NCBI GenBank assembly: GCA_019009955.1
Contig: CM032230.1
Coordinates: forward strand, 22,558,001-22,622,000
From: Riptortus pedestris
Taxonomy: Eukaryota > Arthropoda > Insecta > Hemiptera > Alydidae
Reading direction: 5' to 3'
Length of the DNA stretch: 64,000 nt
Shown here: piece after piece, positions 1-11,128 of the stretch
Position numbering within the stretch: the first letter of the stretch is position 1
Layout: each line of letters begins with the position of its first letter
Position numbers and translations under genes: made by a program
Notes under the pieces: generated by a model
The model's input: only the letters and a program-made list of their open reading frames with translations
What the model was told of the DNA's origin: nothing
Databases searched by the model: none

Positions 1-600
1 CTCGACAAGATTGGTAATATAACGTTTTCCCTTCTTTTGACTAGTGCCTACAAATACAAACTTCACTTGTGTGCAAAACCGTCAGCAAATTCCAAATGAT
101 TCAGCCATTGTCCGTTAATATTTATACCTTTTAAATATAAATATTTTTTCGGAGATAGAATGTCGCATTGTTGACTCCTTTGGATATTTGTTAATACTAT
201 TGCGTTATTCTGAAGCCGGAAAACTTCACTTCAATATAAATACATCTTCATTATTAGGTTTGTTTATTCTTCTGCTGTTTTTGAAAGTGTTACGGATTGC
301 CTCGTAAGTAATAGAATCGAATGTTTTTCCGTAGTCCTAGAAAAGGAGACATAAAGGAGATTTATGTGATGATTTATTACAAGTATATTGTCTATTGCTA
401 GGAAACCTTTTCTAAAGCCTGCCTGATATTTGGAGATATTTTATTCCTATTCTGCAATAAGTTATTTTGGCAAAGATTTTGTACATTACACTTAGAAGAG
501 ACATCGGTACGTTTCTTGTGCTAATAGCAAGGGAGCCTCCCCCATTTTGCAGTAAAATGAATTTTTTCAAGCAACATTGTGAAAAAGTAAATTCCAAAAG
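1..600 (-). pseudogene. Decayed LINE reverse-transcriptase fragment (RTE-like)
   Basis: Read on the minus strand, this is a piece of a non-LTR retrotransposon reverse transcriptase. Going 5' to 3' on that strand one can read SLLSVMYKIFAKI (usual family form NYRPISLLSVMYKIF), then FRKGFLAIDNILVINHHI, then DYGKTFDSI (usual DYEKAFDSI, around 310-336), and finally INGQWLNHLEFADG (around 79-110), which corresponds to the catalytic FADD block with the second Asp changed to Gly. Stops and frameshifts separate the blocks, so no enzyme can be made. The motif set resembles arthropod RTE-clade 'endonuclease-reverse transcriptases'; the clade is my inference. The fragment runs off the window start, and an upstream block of probably the same ORF is at 1020-1160. 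Confidence 0.75.
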
Positions 601-768
601 AGAGCAATAAGGTTTATATACAACCGAAAGTCTAGAGACCCCTGTCATCCACATTTTAAGGAGGCAAAAATAATTACTTTTCCCTCAATGTAAATGTACC
701 AATCAATACTGTTTGTGAAACAAAACAGGAATTGTTTTACAAAAATAGTACTTAAGTATTAGTAGCAA

Positions 769-1010
769 CACAATCACAAAACAAGATACAACAATACGCT
801 TCAATCCGCCAACCACAAACATAAATACTTTGAGAGAAGCGTATTATTTTCAGGCGTAAAACTGTTTAACGCTCTACCCGAATGTATTAAAAAATATTCT
901 ATGTTTAAAATAAATTAAAGTACTTCATGTATAAAGAATGCTTTTATACAGAAGATGGTTCAAAAATGCTTATAAAGAATGCTATACAGATAAGATGGAT
1001 AATTTCAAAA
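769..1010 (+). pseudogene. LINE ORF2 C-terminal remnant (CR1/Jockey-like)
   Basis: The frame from 769 to a TAA at 916-918 reads as the tail of a non-LTR retrotransposon ORF: HNHKTRYNNTL, then SVLFSGVKLFNALPECIK, then a short basic end. This resembles the C-terminal 'YNTR...S..Y.G..LFN.LP..IK...FK' block of CR1/Jockey-type ORF2 proteins. A related but more decayed copy lies at 12975-13200 (LFNS, then PECIKSIKEF in a shifted frame), and the two share their flanking text, so they come from one family. It sits between two blocks of the minus-strand RT pseudogene and may have inserted there. Confidence 0.6.
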
Positions 1011-1019
1011 ATGTCTACC

Positions 1020-1160
1020 TTTAATCATCTTGGCTGTGATATCATCCAGACCATTTAGACTCTTTATTGTAGCTTCTACTTCGCGTGGGAGATTAGCTTC
1101 GTTTTCTGGCATCAATTTTTCTATCTCTTCTACTTCTGTATGATGAGGGATGGGGTGGGG
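1020..1160 (-). pseudogene. Upstream block of the minus-strand LINE RT
   Basis: The minus strand reads HHTEVEEIEKLMPENEANL, then EVEATIKSLNGLDDITAKMIKG. It matches the RT palm entry block of RTE-like elements (E.A...LKN.KAPG.D.I.AEMIK), with the KAPGPD part degraded. Order and strand fit the RT fragment at 1-600, from which it is separated by about 400 bp of other LINE-derived DNA. Confidence 0.6.
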
Positions 1161-1820
1161 GGGGTTTGAATCCTGCTTATAAGTTATTGCTGTTCTACGG
1201 GAATTGCATTCCTTTAATTTTTAATAGCACAATTTTTTTTCCTCATCTACACCATACTTGATATTTTTTCATCACTCAATGCTACTACCTCTTGATTAGT
1301 ATTTTAAAGAGTCTTAGAGCATTCCAGCACCCTTGGTGCTCGTGGTGGGAATTATTTTAATTTCAAATGAGTTTCTCATCTGCCTGGAATTTCTAATGTG
1401 ATACCATCAGTTGCGTAAGGTACAATATTTGATCCAACGACATGTTGAAGGCAATTGATCATTAAACCCACTCCAATAATTTTCCTAGTAAAAGCCTCTG
1501 AGTCAGGCTCCAGAAAGAGGCGATGAGGTTTGTGGAGTGGGTTGCGCATGCGCGGAAATCAACCCCCACAACCCTCCCTATTACTCCCGCCACAAGCAAC
1601 TCCCGCTCAAACACAGCCCGGATACTAATCCTGCAACACCTATCCAGGAGTACGCCTGACCACTTGCAGTTTCTTCAGGAGAACGCTCAACTTACAACCG
1701 AAAGGTAGGCTGTACATACTTACTTTTGCTTCAAATCTAAATGTTTTTGAGAAAGTCATCAATGCATAAATAGATATTATAACAATATCCCTACAATATT
1801 AATACGAACAGAGAAAAAAA
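1161..1820. other. Unrecognised AT-rich DNA
   Basis: No coding exon or known repeat was recognised. A short, locally GC-richer patch near 1530-1690 has an open frame with no family resemblance. Confidence 0.4.
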
Positions 1821-2404
1821 GTCCGTCGCTCAGGGGCTGCGTTAACTAAGCAGATTTCCCACGTGTGTCACGTATTTGCATTTATCTCGAGTTCAATGAG
1901 AACAATATTTGGTATTTAGGCTTCAAATAAAGTGCTTCGTAATATAACAGCACATTGTTAATATGACACGAGCAGGAGTGGGAATTTACTGAAAACCCAA
2001 TATTAAACAATGCAACTATATCGGTGAATAATCAAGGCAGCGAAAAAACGTTCATGACAACATTTACAGAAAATTCAATTTGCAATAAGATTGGTTCCAT
2101 ACAATTTTTTGCTCCGACTCATAATAACGGAGATATTTCGAATTTTTGAAATTCCTCCCTCTAACCCCCCACCCCCTATCACTGGCCCGATTTCAGCTAT
2201 TAACGAACTTGATCTTTCTTTTTACATAAAACGATTAAATATCGAGTTTGGTATCGATAAACATAAATTGCAACCGACTTGAACGTTAACACACACACAC
2301 ACACATATATACATATATATATATATTTTTGAACGGACCTGATTTTCGTCATCTCTTGGGAAGGATTGATGGACATTTGAAGAAATTTTTCGAAAATCGC
2401 TTCC
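1821..2404 (+). mobile_element. F1 (Helentron/HINE-like) copy, 3' end missing
   Basis: Starts GTCCGTCGCTCAGGGGCTG after an A-run, with the internal AGCAGATTTCCC about 28 bases in. It continues through the conserved body (CAATATTTGGTATTT, AGGAGTGGG, GGAGATATTTCGAAT, GAACTTGATCTTTC), the central CA/TA microsatellite (2289-2325) and GAACGGACCTGATTTTCGTC. It stops matching at about 2404, short of the terminal hairpin. Confidence 0.8.
2289..2325. repeat. (AC)n(TA)n microsatellite inside F1
   Basis: AC repeats passing into TA repeats at the place where every F1 copy carries its central microsatellite. Confidence 0.95.
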
Positions 2405-2759
2405 TCGCTAGAATTGTGTTTGAAGACGTTTCAACTTACAATCGTCGATTGGTCGAAGGGATACAAAAGTTACCATCTAATCCCAAGTCGACCCTATTAT
2501 TACAATACTTACCACTAATCTTAAGTGTGCCAATTATAAATTGTTACATTTTGTTTAATAATTAAATATAATTTATCAATGGAATTGTGCAGTGTAATAG
2601 AGAAAAAATTTTCCTCACTAAATCACTAAGTTATAGCTCCGTCGCGTTGGAACTGCTTAAACTAAAGAACTGGTGTTGGAGCGTCACTCATATGACGTCA
2701 TTCCACATTGTATTATCTATTTCTTCGCTAGTAAAAAGCCCAATGCATACAAGACTTCA

Positions 2760-3010
2760 AATTTACATCTTTGGGTGGAGGGTATTACTGTCGGTTGGAG
2801 AAAAGAGGGGGGAAAAGGATATCACAGTTGATTGTGTAATATTTTTCAAAGCGACTCACAATATTGAGATATTTGAGATTATAGATTTGTCCCACACTCT
2901 TCCTGGGCCAATTTTGAACCCTCGCAAGTTGGATATTTACTTTTAAATGAAAACCACTAAATAACAGGTTTAGTATAAATCTAACAAGTAGATCGCCCAG
3001 TTATATTTAC
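2760..3010 (+). mobile_element. Highly diverged F1 copy
   Basis: Recognisable blocks remain: GGGTGGAGGGTATTACTG, then ATATTGAGATATTTGAG, then GGGCCAATTTTGAA, then an A-rich block corresponding to the TACATAAAACGATTAAATA part. It is followed by a long AC microsatellite in the correct position. Much older than neighbouring copies. Confidence 0.5.
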
Positions 3011-3016
3011 ACACAT

Positions 3017-3017
<1 letters not shown>

Positions 3018-3063
<46 letters not shown>
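3018..3063. repeat. (AC)n microsatellite
   Basis: More than 20 uninterrupted AC units, followed by TA-rich sequence to about 3108. Confidence 0.97.
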
Positions 3064-3069
<6 letters not shown>

Positions 3070-3641
3070 TGTATATAATATTTTATATATATTTATATAT
3101 ATATATATGTTATGCATTTATTTATATGTTTGACATGATTTTTTGGGCTTAACAATAACAGTTTTAAGCTCTTGCGATTTATGCGTTTGGGCGTTTTTTT
3201 ATATATATTCTTATTTTTGTGGATGGCACTCCAAATATTATTTCATTTTTTAACTACTCTTTCTCAAGGGACTTCACTTACCTACTGTAATTATGAAAAA
3301 TCATTTTGGAAAACATGAATCCATTCTTTCTGAAATAAATTTTTTAAATGTATTTCAAAAACTTTTTTGTCCTTTAATTATAATTACTACCGTAAATATT
3401 ACTGTTTCACCTATAAAATGTATTTTTTAAAAAATAAGAACAAGTTGGTCTATCAGAAACATACGTCACAGCAATTAGAGTAGTTAAATGTTAGCCTTCA
3501 GTAACGATAACCTATATTATTCCTAATTAGTCTTATCAGACCTATCAAAACCTGTAGGTTAACAAACCTATATAATGGTTACCCATGTGTATGTCAAGCC
3601 TTCATTTAGTATAGCATAGTTATTTAGTTACGTCCACTTTA

Positions 3642-3850
3642 GGGGCTCAGATTAGACACGTGAGTTAAAGCATTGGCCTTAATCTGACATGGTAAATCTA
3701 GAGTGGGGAGTTCGATTCCCGTCAGGCCAATAGGAATTTATTTGGTGGCCAACTCATTAAATAATAGTCTCACCCTGGCTATAAAAGGGTGTTAACATGT
3801 ACATAACCGGTCCCAATTAACCATACGGGTAGTATAGCGGCTAATTGGGC
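3642..3850 (+). mobile_element. SINE-A copy (tRNA-derived head)
   Basis: Begins GGGCTCAGATTAG. Carries a pol III B-box-like GAGTTCGATTCCC near 3710, then CAATAGGAATTTATTTGGTG, the body CACCCTGGCTATAAAAGGGT, and TCCCAATTAACCAT. The same order occurs in at least five other places in the window, on both strands. A SINE with a degenerate tRNA-like head is the best reading. Confidence 0.7.
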
Positions 3851-3859
3851 TAGTAATCC

Positions 3860-3925
3860 ACAGGTTACCATCCTTTTCTAGGTAGGGTGGAACTAAGAAT
3901 TTTATTAGTGAGTTCTTCACTTAAT
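3860..3925 (-). mobile_element. SINE-A body fragment, inverted
   Basis: GGTTACCATCCTTTTCTAGG to TTTATTAGTGAGTT is the reverse complement of the SINE-A body. It forms an inverted pair with the copy at 3642-3850. Confidence 0.65.
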
Positions 3926-4215
3926 CAATATATAATCGGTCCTAAATTAGAAATCGCATCCACGACTCCAGAATTAACTATGTTTTCAAAATAGACTCTT
4001 CAAATATAGTTAAAAACATTTTTGTGGGCCAAGGTGTATAGATATATGGGTTTATTGTAGTCCAAAATGAATTCTTACAATTTTAGACACTGATACCCTT
4101 CGAGAAGGAACAATTAAAAAACTTGAAACGCGTAGTGGAACACATAAATTGTTAATCAATGAGTTTTATAAGTATAAGTGGAAGTATTCATTTCCTTTGA
4201 ACGGTTTCACTCAAC

Positions 4216-4218
<3 letters not shown>
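3926..4218. other. Unrecognised AT-rich DNA
   Basis: Nothing recognisable between the SINE pair and the TA microsatellite. Confidence 0.4.

Positions 4219-4284
<66 letters not shown>
4219..4284. repeat. (AT)n microsatellite
   Basis: About 33 AT units. No F1 flanks were recognised around it. Confidence 0.97.
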
Positions 4285-4286
<2 letters not shown>

Positions 4287-5177
4287 TTATATATGTAGTC
4301 TGCTACGAAGGATTCATGAAGAAATTCTGGAAAATGTCAAGCTTGGAAAAGAAAGTTGGTTTCACCTAGCAACGTTTGGGCAGAATTATATTGTTATCAA
4401 ATACGAGTAAAGTAAAAACCGATGATATATTTTGTTATGAATCGGACTGGATAGCGAATGTTGTCAGACAATTTCTACGTTTAATAACAGTTACATGACG
4501 AAACTACTGACAGATATCTACGAGCTAAACATGGTGATTGGTCCCGATAATAACGAAACACAGACGCAAGATATGAAACACAGACACACATAGTATAAAA
4601 CTTTACACTATTACTCTAATAAATGAGAGGCATTTTAATGAATATAATTAGATTTTTTATTGAGTTAAAATATTTTATTGTTAGTGAAAAAGAAAAGTAT
4701 TATATAAATTTCAAACAAAAATCATTATATTCTTTGATATTAATCATTAAATAAATGGAAGATCATAAGGAGAAAATAAAAAAAACCTGTAATGATGTAA
4801 AATGTAATAATTTTACAAATTATTAGCTAATACTAGTTACTTAAATTGTTAAAAATAGAATAAAAAACGTAAGATAAGATTATAAACGTTCTAGTCTAGA
4901 TTCAGATTTAACAAGATATTTTGCCACCATTGTGATATATATACGTATTGCCTGAGATTATTAACATATATTTTTAAATGACATGTACTGATTTTTAAGT
5001 ATATTTACCGCCGAAGCGAGTACAATTGTATGTTATTGTAATATTTATAATAAATATAGTAATGTGTACAGTATCCAAATAATGGTGCACACAAAGTTTA
5101 AATAAAGCCCACGTTATAGGAAATACTCTGTGTGTAAAACAGGACATGGCCGGAACGAACTGTTCTTTTTTTTCAAT
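4285..5177. other. Unrecognised AT-rich DNA
   Basis: No exon, SINE head or F1/F2 text recognised. Very AT-rich, with chance ORFs only. Confidence 0.4.
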
Positions 5178-5753
5178 ATCTCACAAAGTAAAAGTTAAAT
5201 CAAGACAATATTTGGTATTTAATCTTGAAATGAAGTGGTTCATGATTCTAACAGCTTATTGTTAATATGACATGAGTCGAAGTGGGGTTTTCCTGAAGGC
5301 TCAAAACTGGAACTGGATAAATGTAAATATCTTTGGTTAATATTTAAGATAGAGAGTAAATGTCTATACAAATATTTATAGTACATTTAAGTTGCAATAA
5401 GATTTGTTCTATACAATTTTTCCAATCCAACGTGCAGTCATACAACGGAGATATTTCGGAAATCCGCCCCTCTAAACCACCCCCCTCCCACTTGTCCGAT
5501 TTAGCCATTAACGAACTTGATCTTTCTTTTTACAGAAAACGTTTTAAATATCAAGTTTGATATCGATCAAACAAATATATATATATATATATATTATATA
5601 GATATAGATATAGATGTATATACAATTTTGAACGGACCTTATTTTCGTCATCTCCTGTGCAGGATCGACATCTGTGTAGCATTTGAAGAATTTTTTCTAA
5701 TATACCGTCATGAGTGCGACCTCAATAGCTGATTTCCCTTAGGGGAAATCTGT
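5178..5753 (+). mobile_element. F1 copy, 5' end missing
   Basis: Follows the F1 order from AAGTAAAAGTTAAATCAAG through CAATATTTGGTATTT, the CCCCCCTCC tract and GAACTTGATCTTTC, a short TA microsatellite (about 5572-5615), CATCTCCTGTGCAGGATCGA and the terminal hairpin GATTTCCCTTAGGGGAAATC, ending CTGT at 5753. The 5' GTCCGTC end is absent. Confidence 0.8.
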
Positions 5754-7224
5754 TCAAAATAGAATGGAAATGTTTACAAAACTTACGAAAAAATAAGTCG
5801 GTTAAGTGCATTAATAAATTCAACAGTTAATTATTGTCACTCTGTTCCATTTGTCACTTATCGAAAATGTATGCTTATAAGTTAACTTTTCTAACCAAAA
5901 TAAATGTTTTATTAACTTGTAACAAAAAGTTAAAGACTCCCCTACCTCTCGGCCTGTCTTATCGAAATATATTAAATTTACACAATTTGACAAATACTCT
6001 AGCTGTAGGTATTTCATGGAAAACAAACGCCTACAACACCCAATGGAAAAATCAGCCAAATGCTCCAGGGAAAACCGTTTTATCGCAGTAAATCGCAAAG
6101 TCAACCAATTTATAAAATAAGTTAATTAACATACTTCAAAAATCAAGGAGAACACGTTTTTGTCTATAGGTTAAATTATTACCTATGGACGTCACAAACC
6201 AAAAACTATTAGCTGTACTAAGTTTACAAAACATACGCACGATTTTAGACCGCAAACAACAAAGACTAAATAACCTATAAAAAGTAAAAAATGGTTAACA
6301 TATCCTTTCAATTAAATATTTCATAAAGATGCCAGTTTCCTGTCGAGCAAGTGATGCCCATAAATAGTTCAACTAATAATTTACCTTATCTTAGCAACTA
6401 TCGCCCAGGTCTCAATGTGAAATACATTTAACTCGTTCTTTGTGTTGTATTATTTTTTGCTAAAATCATCCCCTCAATTAGCCTTGTGGCATAAAGTGGA
6501 CGTTAATAAACAAATAACATAATCCCAGAAAGAATGAACACACTTCGTGCCATATTTTCTTTGGAGCATGAGTTGCAAAGGAAGAAAAGTATTACTAATG
6601 TTTGAGGCCGCCTTCTTTATTAAAAACCAATATCAACAAGTAGAGCCATTTATGACTTGTATACAATCTTCATCGTAAAATAGAAACAGGAAGTTATAAA
6701 TCGGGAGCGGCCTATTTTCAGCCTATCCATCGATTTCTGTAAACTTTGATAGATTACAACTTCTAATTTATGGTTAAAATCATAAATATATTCACCACTG
6801 TTTAATATATTTACATATAGTTGTTAACATGCAAACACACGCTCACAGAAAATCGTGTGGCTGGTCCTGTCCAAAATAGAAATAAAAATGCAAAATCTGA
6901 AGTATTATACTTCGGATCGAAAAATGTTTCTACTGCCAACTTCGTCAATAAAATTAATTCTTACAATTGTTATGCTACGCATTTTGATACGACGATTAGC
7001 GGAGTTAGTTCTTAGTACATTTTGGGTTCTTAGCAACACTACTTCTACACTAAACATGTTACGTTCAATATAAAGTTCAAGTCTGCCGTACACTTTTTAA
7101 GTGAGATAAATAGGTAATAGAATGTTTTGAGTTCGCTATCTGTGCTGGAATGGCCCTCCAATAGCGTCATTGCCCGCATTTGGGAAACCTGCTTAGGGAA
7201 GCAGCTCCTGTGTGATTTGAACTT
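5754..7224. other. Mostly unrecognised DNA
   Basis: At 6468-6520 there is a SINE-A 3' tail (CAATTAGCC, then AAGTGGACGTTAATAAA). Otherwise there is no supported feature; the short ORFs of both strands overlap each other and match nothing I know. Confidence 0.4.
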
Positions 7225-7370
7225 TTTTGAAAGCTATTCCTTATCCATACTTTTTAAAAATTCGAAATATCACCGTTCTTGTATGTCGGATCAACAACTT
7301 GTATTGGACCAATCTTATTGAAAACTTAATTTGCGTTAAATATTGTTATGCACATTTAGTCTCTCTATCG
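7225..7370 (-). mobile_element. F1 internal fragment
   Basis: AAAATTCGAAATATCACCG, GTATGTCGGATC, CCAATCTTATTGAAAAC and CTCTCTATCGTGAATACTTA are the reverse complement of the F1 mid-body. Confidence 0.65.
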
Positions 7371-7499
7371 TGAATACTTACTCACATTAACTATAAGCAT
7401 TATCATTGTACATTTACTGTTATTGGTATATCCAAATACTTTGTGTGGTGACGCCACCATGTACGTTTTTACGTTCGTATGTTTATTTGTTTAAGTTTT

Positions 7500-7761
7500 T
7501 AATGTTCTTTTCAAATCTATACCATACCCGATATTTAATCTACATGTTTCATTCTACACTATAGTTTATCGTCTTTAATGACTGAAATTGGCCCAGGAAT
7601 GTTGGTTCGGGGGGGGGGGGGCAAAAAGGGAGGGAAATTCATAATATCTCTAATATTATGAGTCATATCGCACAATGTTGTAGAACCAATCTCAACTATT
7701 CATGCTCTACAATTGTAATATACATTTTTTTAGCTCAAATATTAAGCGAGTTATTTATACT

Positions 7762-7794
<33 letters not shown>

Positions 7795-7929
7795 CCTTCG
7801 GTAAACCCTTTCTTCTATATATGGGATTTTTACTTAGAAATAGGGAATATATGTTTAGATAAAATCAATAATGTGTTATACTTACAAGTGGGAATTCTGC
7901 TTAGTTTACGCAGCCCCTACGTGAAGATC
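7500..7929 (-). mobile_element. F1 copy, 5' half (variant subfamily)
   Basis: Reverse orientation. Has a 12-13 G tract near 7609, the CTCTACAATTG block near 7706-7715, a long T-run (about 7764-7791), and ends TTCTGCTTAGTTTACGCAGC to GTGAAGATC at 7929, the reverse complement of the F1 5' end. The CAATTG here is the unoccupied counterpart of the site hit by the GQN transposon at 48579-50071. Confidence 0.75.
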
Positions 7930-8211
7930 TTTTAATACTCTTATTACAAATTCTTATCTTCCTTTGTCGTTGGTTGAATTTGCTCATAAGCAGGTGAATG
8001 AATTTGTTTTATAAATTTAGATTTTAATGGAGGGGATAAATCACCCAGGTTATACCACAAAACAATTTTAATTTTTTCACTATTTTTCCCTAATTGACTT
8101 TTTTAAACTTCCATAAATACATTGTCTTTTTTTATATAATTAAGATAATAAAACTTCTTTTAATATCTCATAGTAATTATCATTAATATTATTTATTAAT
8201 GTCAACTTTTT

Positions 8212-8335
8212 GCTACCACCCCTTTTCTAACCAGGGTTGAGACTACAGATTATATTTAATGTGTCCGTCTAAATAAATTCCTATTGGCCACGAGGAAATC
8301 GACTTCACCACTCTTGGTTTACCTATAAAATACAA
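8212..8335 (-). mobile_element. SINE-A fragment
   Basis: TTTTCTAACCAGGGTTGAGAC, AAATAAATTCCTATTGGCCA and a decayed B-box complement (GAAATCGACTTC) match SINE-A in reverse. Confidence 0.6.
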
Positions 8336-9170
8336 AATTCAATATCTGTTACCTACATAAGTTATATGTTTGTTAAAAGTTGTACATTACGTACTAAATT
8401 ATCAGTACATTTGTGTGCAGTGATAATTGGAATTGGTATAGATGAGATAAAAGAAATTTACACATTATTTATTGTTTAGGATTAGTAATAGTAGTAGTAA
8501 TCCTCAAAATTGAATAGTTTCATTTATTAAAATAAAATTACATTATTTAATAAGTAGGGATAATTACTCGAAAATTAAAAATAAATAATAAAAACTATTT
8601 GGAGTCAAAAAAAAGATAAGATGAATATTGTGTCCTCAATATGCCTATCAAAGATTTCTGAAGTCATTACATCATATGACAATATATTCTCAATCAGCTC
8701 CAGATAAGGCGTCGATAGAATCCTTGAAAATGAGTAAACCATTGTTATATTTTTAAACATACATGTTTCCAGGAATACTTTATAATGATGATATTACACT
8801 GAACAATTGAAATGATCTATTAATAACACGAGGTCAAACTCAATGATTCACGAAGTTACAAAACCACAATGAGCATACATTATAGCACTCAATAAAAGTG
8901 ATATCACCTTCAGACCTAGACCACAGACTAACGTCATATTCGCCATTAATTATAGAATTAAGGAAGAAAATTACCTATACAGATCCCATCACTCTAAATT
9001 CAATTTTAGCTCACGCGTGAGAACTGGTACAAGAAACATACAGTTTCCATTTAATTAGTTCAATAATGCCAGAAAATATATTAGTAATTCCTAGTTCACA
9101 GTGTGTACATTGTATGTACATATATGAATGCATGTATACTTGCATATTTGCATGTGTGTATGTGGATCTG

Positions 9171-9173
<3 letters not shown>
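8336..9173. other. Unrecognised AT-rich DNA
   Basis: No supported feature. Confidence 0.4.

Positions 9174-9227
<54 letters not shown>
9174..9227. repeat. (TA)n microsatellite
   Basis: About 27 TA units; no F1 flanks. Confidence 0.97.
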
Positions 9228-9228
<1 letters not shown>

Positions 9229-9359
9229 TTGACGTTTGCAGAAGGGTCTGCTGGAAGCATGTCAGTGTGATGAGAAATATAGAAATTTGCAGCAGACACA
9301 GTTCTTTATATTGTATAATAAACCGACATAACATATAACATTACACTGAAGGTGCCATA

Positions 9360-9640
9360 TATATATCATCATAATCTAAAGGCTAGGCCTTTTAGTTGGA
9401 ACCTTTATGTTCTATCGGAAGCAGCTCTTTTCATATTACTATACTCACTGAAATCCATAAGATGCTTGATGTCTTCAAAATAGGATTTTCTATGCCTTAC
9501 TCTCCCCCTTTGCCCAAGGATCATACATTCAAATATATTTGCAATGAAGTCGTTATGTCTTATGATATGCCCCAGAAGTTTCACTCTCCTTTTATCATGG
9601 CCTTGATATGACTTTAGCTTCCGTTTCAAAGGTAATTTGT
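9360..9640 (-). pseudogene. LINE RT C-terminal fragment (RTE-like)
   Basis: The minus-strand frame at 9405-9629 reads RRVKLLGHIIRHNDFIANIF, a variant of GKRGRGRPRKSYFEDI (here GQRGRVRHRKSYFEDI), then EYSNMKRAASDRT. This is the conserved C-terminal block of arthropod RTE-like reverse-transcriptase proteins, normally the last 60-70 residues of the ORF. Two arginine/proline positions of the GRGRPRK motif are changed. The flanking 3' text (CATCATAATCTAAAGGCTAG) recurs, degraded, at about 29055-29090, suggesting another 3' end of the same family there. Confidence 0.75.
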
Positions 9641-10446
9641 TGCCTACATATTTTATGTCGCAGCATTTTTCAATAAAATGTACCGTTTCTGAAATAAAGC
9701 TTTGTGCATTTTACGATTAAAGGATGCGCCAAATCGAAAAATTCACTGATGTATACTCGTTTTGGAATTTGATTTTCTACAAGAATCCGACAAAAAAGTA
9801 TAAGAGATAAGGGAAAGCGAGAAAGAAAGATATATACATAAAGTGTCGTTGGATGAGAATATTCTCATGTCAATGGTTAACTCTATTAATACGTTAATAT
9901 GTAATGGGTATATAATGTAGATACACTGGTAGGTTATTTTGAGAAAAGTATTTGTTCTTTCGTTTCCTGTTGAGAAACGGATATCTCATTACATCTAACC
10001 AAGTAATTACAATAAGAAGGAACATCAATGGCGCAGAACATAAATAGATCTGGTAAATAATAATAAGGCATGCGCCATACGCATACATGACGGTATAAGG
10101 AGCTTTAAAACATTACCTCAAACCTTGGACTATTTGTGGCAGCTTCCCAACCAACTAACGTTTAACCTCATCCTATTTCGACACCGACCGTACAACTTGG
10201 TCTAGTCTGGAATAACTGGAATCTCACTGCATATTTTGACCATCTGTTTATCATTCCCTTCATATTTCTGTTTGAGTAATATCTCTCAAATGAATCACTC
10301 TCACTGGAATTGATGTGAATTACAGATGAGATAATTACATCTATTGTTCATTTTATTACTCAATCTGTCCTCCATTATGCACCAGCCGCCTCGTCAAGCC
10401 CAACTCGCACTCAAACATTTCATAAAATCCCCCGTTAAAAATAAAA
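9641..10446. other. Unrecognised DNA
   Basis: No supported feature. Confidence 0.4.
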
Positions 10447-11128
10447 ACCGCAGGGGATGCGTCAACTGAACAGATTTCCCACATGTTGAAATGGCACAGT
10501 GGTCAATCTCATCTGTTCTGGCTGAAAAAAAAAATAATTCACAAAAATTAAAATGTTATTTGGACTTATAATGTTTAGTGACTAACGTACTAAAAGTGAA
10601 AATCGAAGGAGTGGAAGTGAGGCTTTAAAAAAGTTTGGAACCCAAAAAATACAAACGAATCCTTTCCCTGTTATATGAAATATTTCGGTCCGATTCATAG
10701 TAATGGAGATTTTTCAATTATCACCTCCCCCAAAGCTATCGTAATATAATCTTTAGTTTAGCACGTAAAATCGTTAATGATGACGACACATCAATAATAA
10801 TTGCATATATCTTACATAGTAAATGTTCAATAATTTAGCTTCTGTTATTAATATGACATGACCAGGAGTGGGGGTTTACTGAATGCTGAAATCTAAAAAG
10901 TGCAAATATCTCAGTTAATATTCTACAGAGATAAACAATGTCTAATAACGGAGATTTTTGAAATTCTTCTCGATGAAACAAAAATAGCTACCCCTTGAGC
11001 GGTAACAGAATATATATATATAAAATTGGATACGAACCTCATTTTCGTAATCTAACTATCGATTGACATATGAAGAAATTTTAAGAAAATCGCGTCATGA
11101 AAACAACCTCAATAGCTGATTTCTTTCA
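10447..11128 (+). mobile_element. F1 copy, nearly full length, diverged
   Basis: Begins CCGCAGGGGATGCG with ACAGATTTCCCACATG following. The body includes GACCAGGAGTGGGGGTTTAC, a minimal TA tract near 11012, and ATTTTCGTAATC. It ends TCAATAGCTGATTTCTTTCA, where the second arm of the terminal hairpin is lost. The first part belongs to the subfamily whose 5' region continues GACCTCATCTG... Confidence 0.7.

Noticed and set aside
4178..4369. ORFs rich in IYIYIY
   Set aside because: These are translated TA microsatellites here and at 9066-9338, 28694-28918 and 62708-63068.
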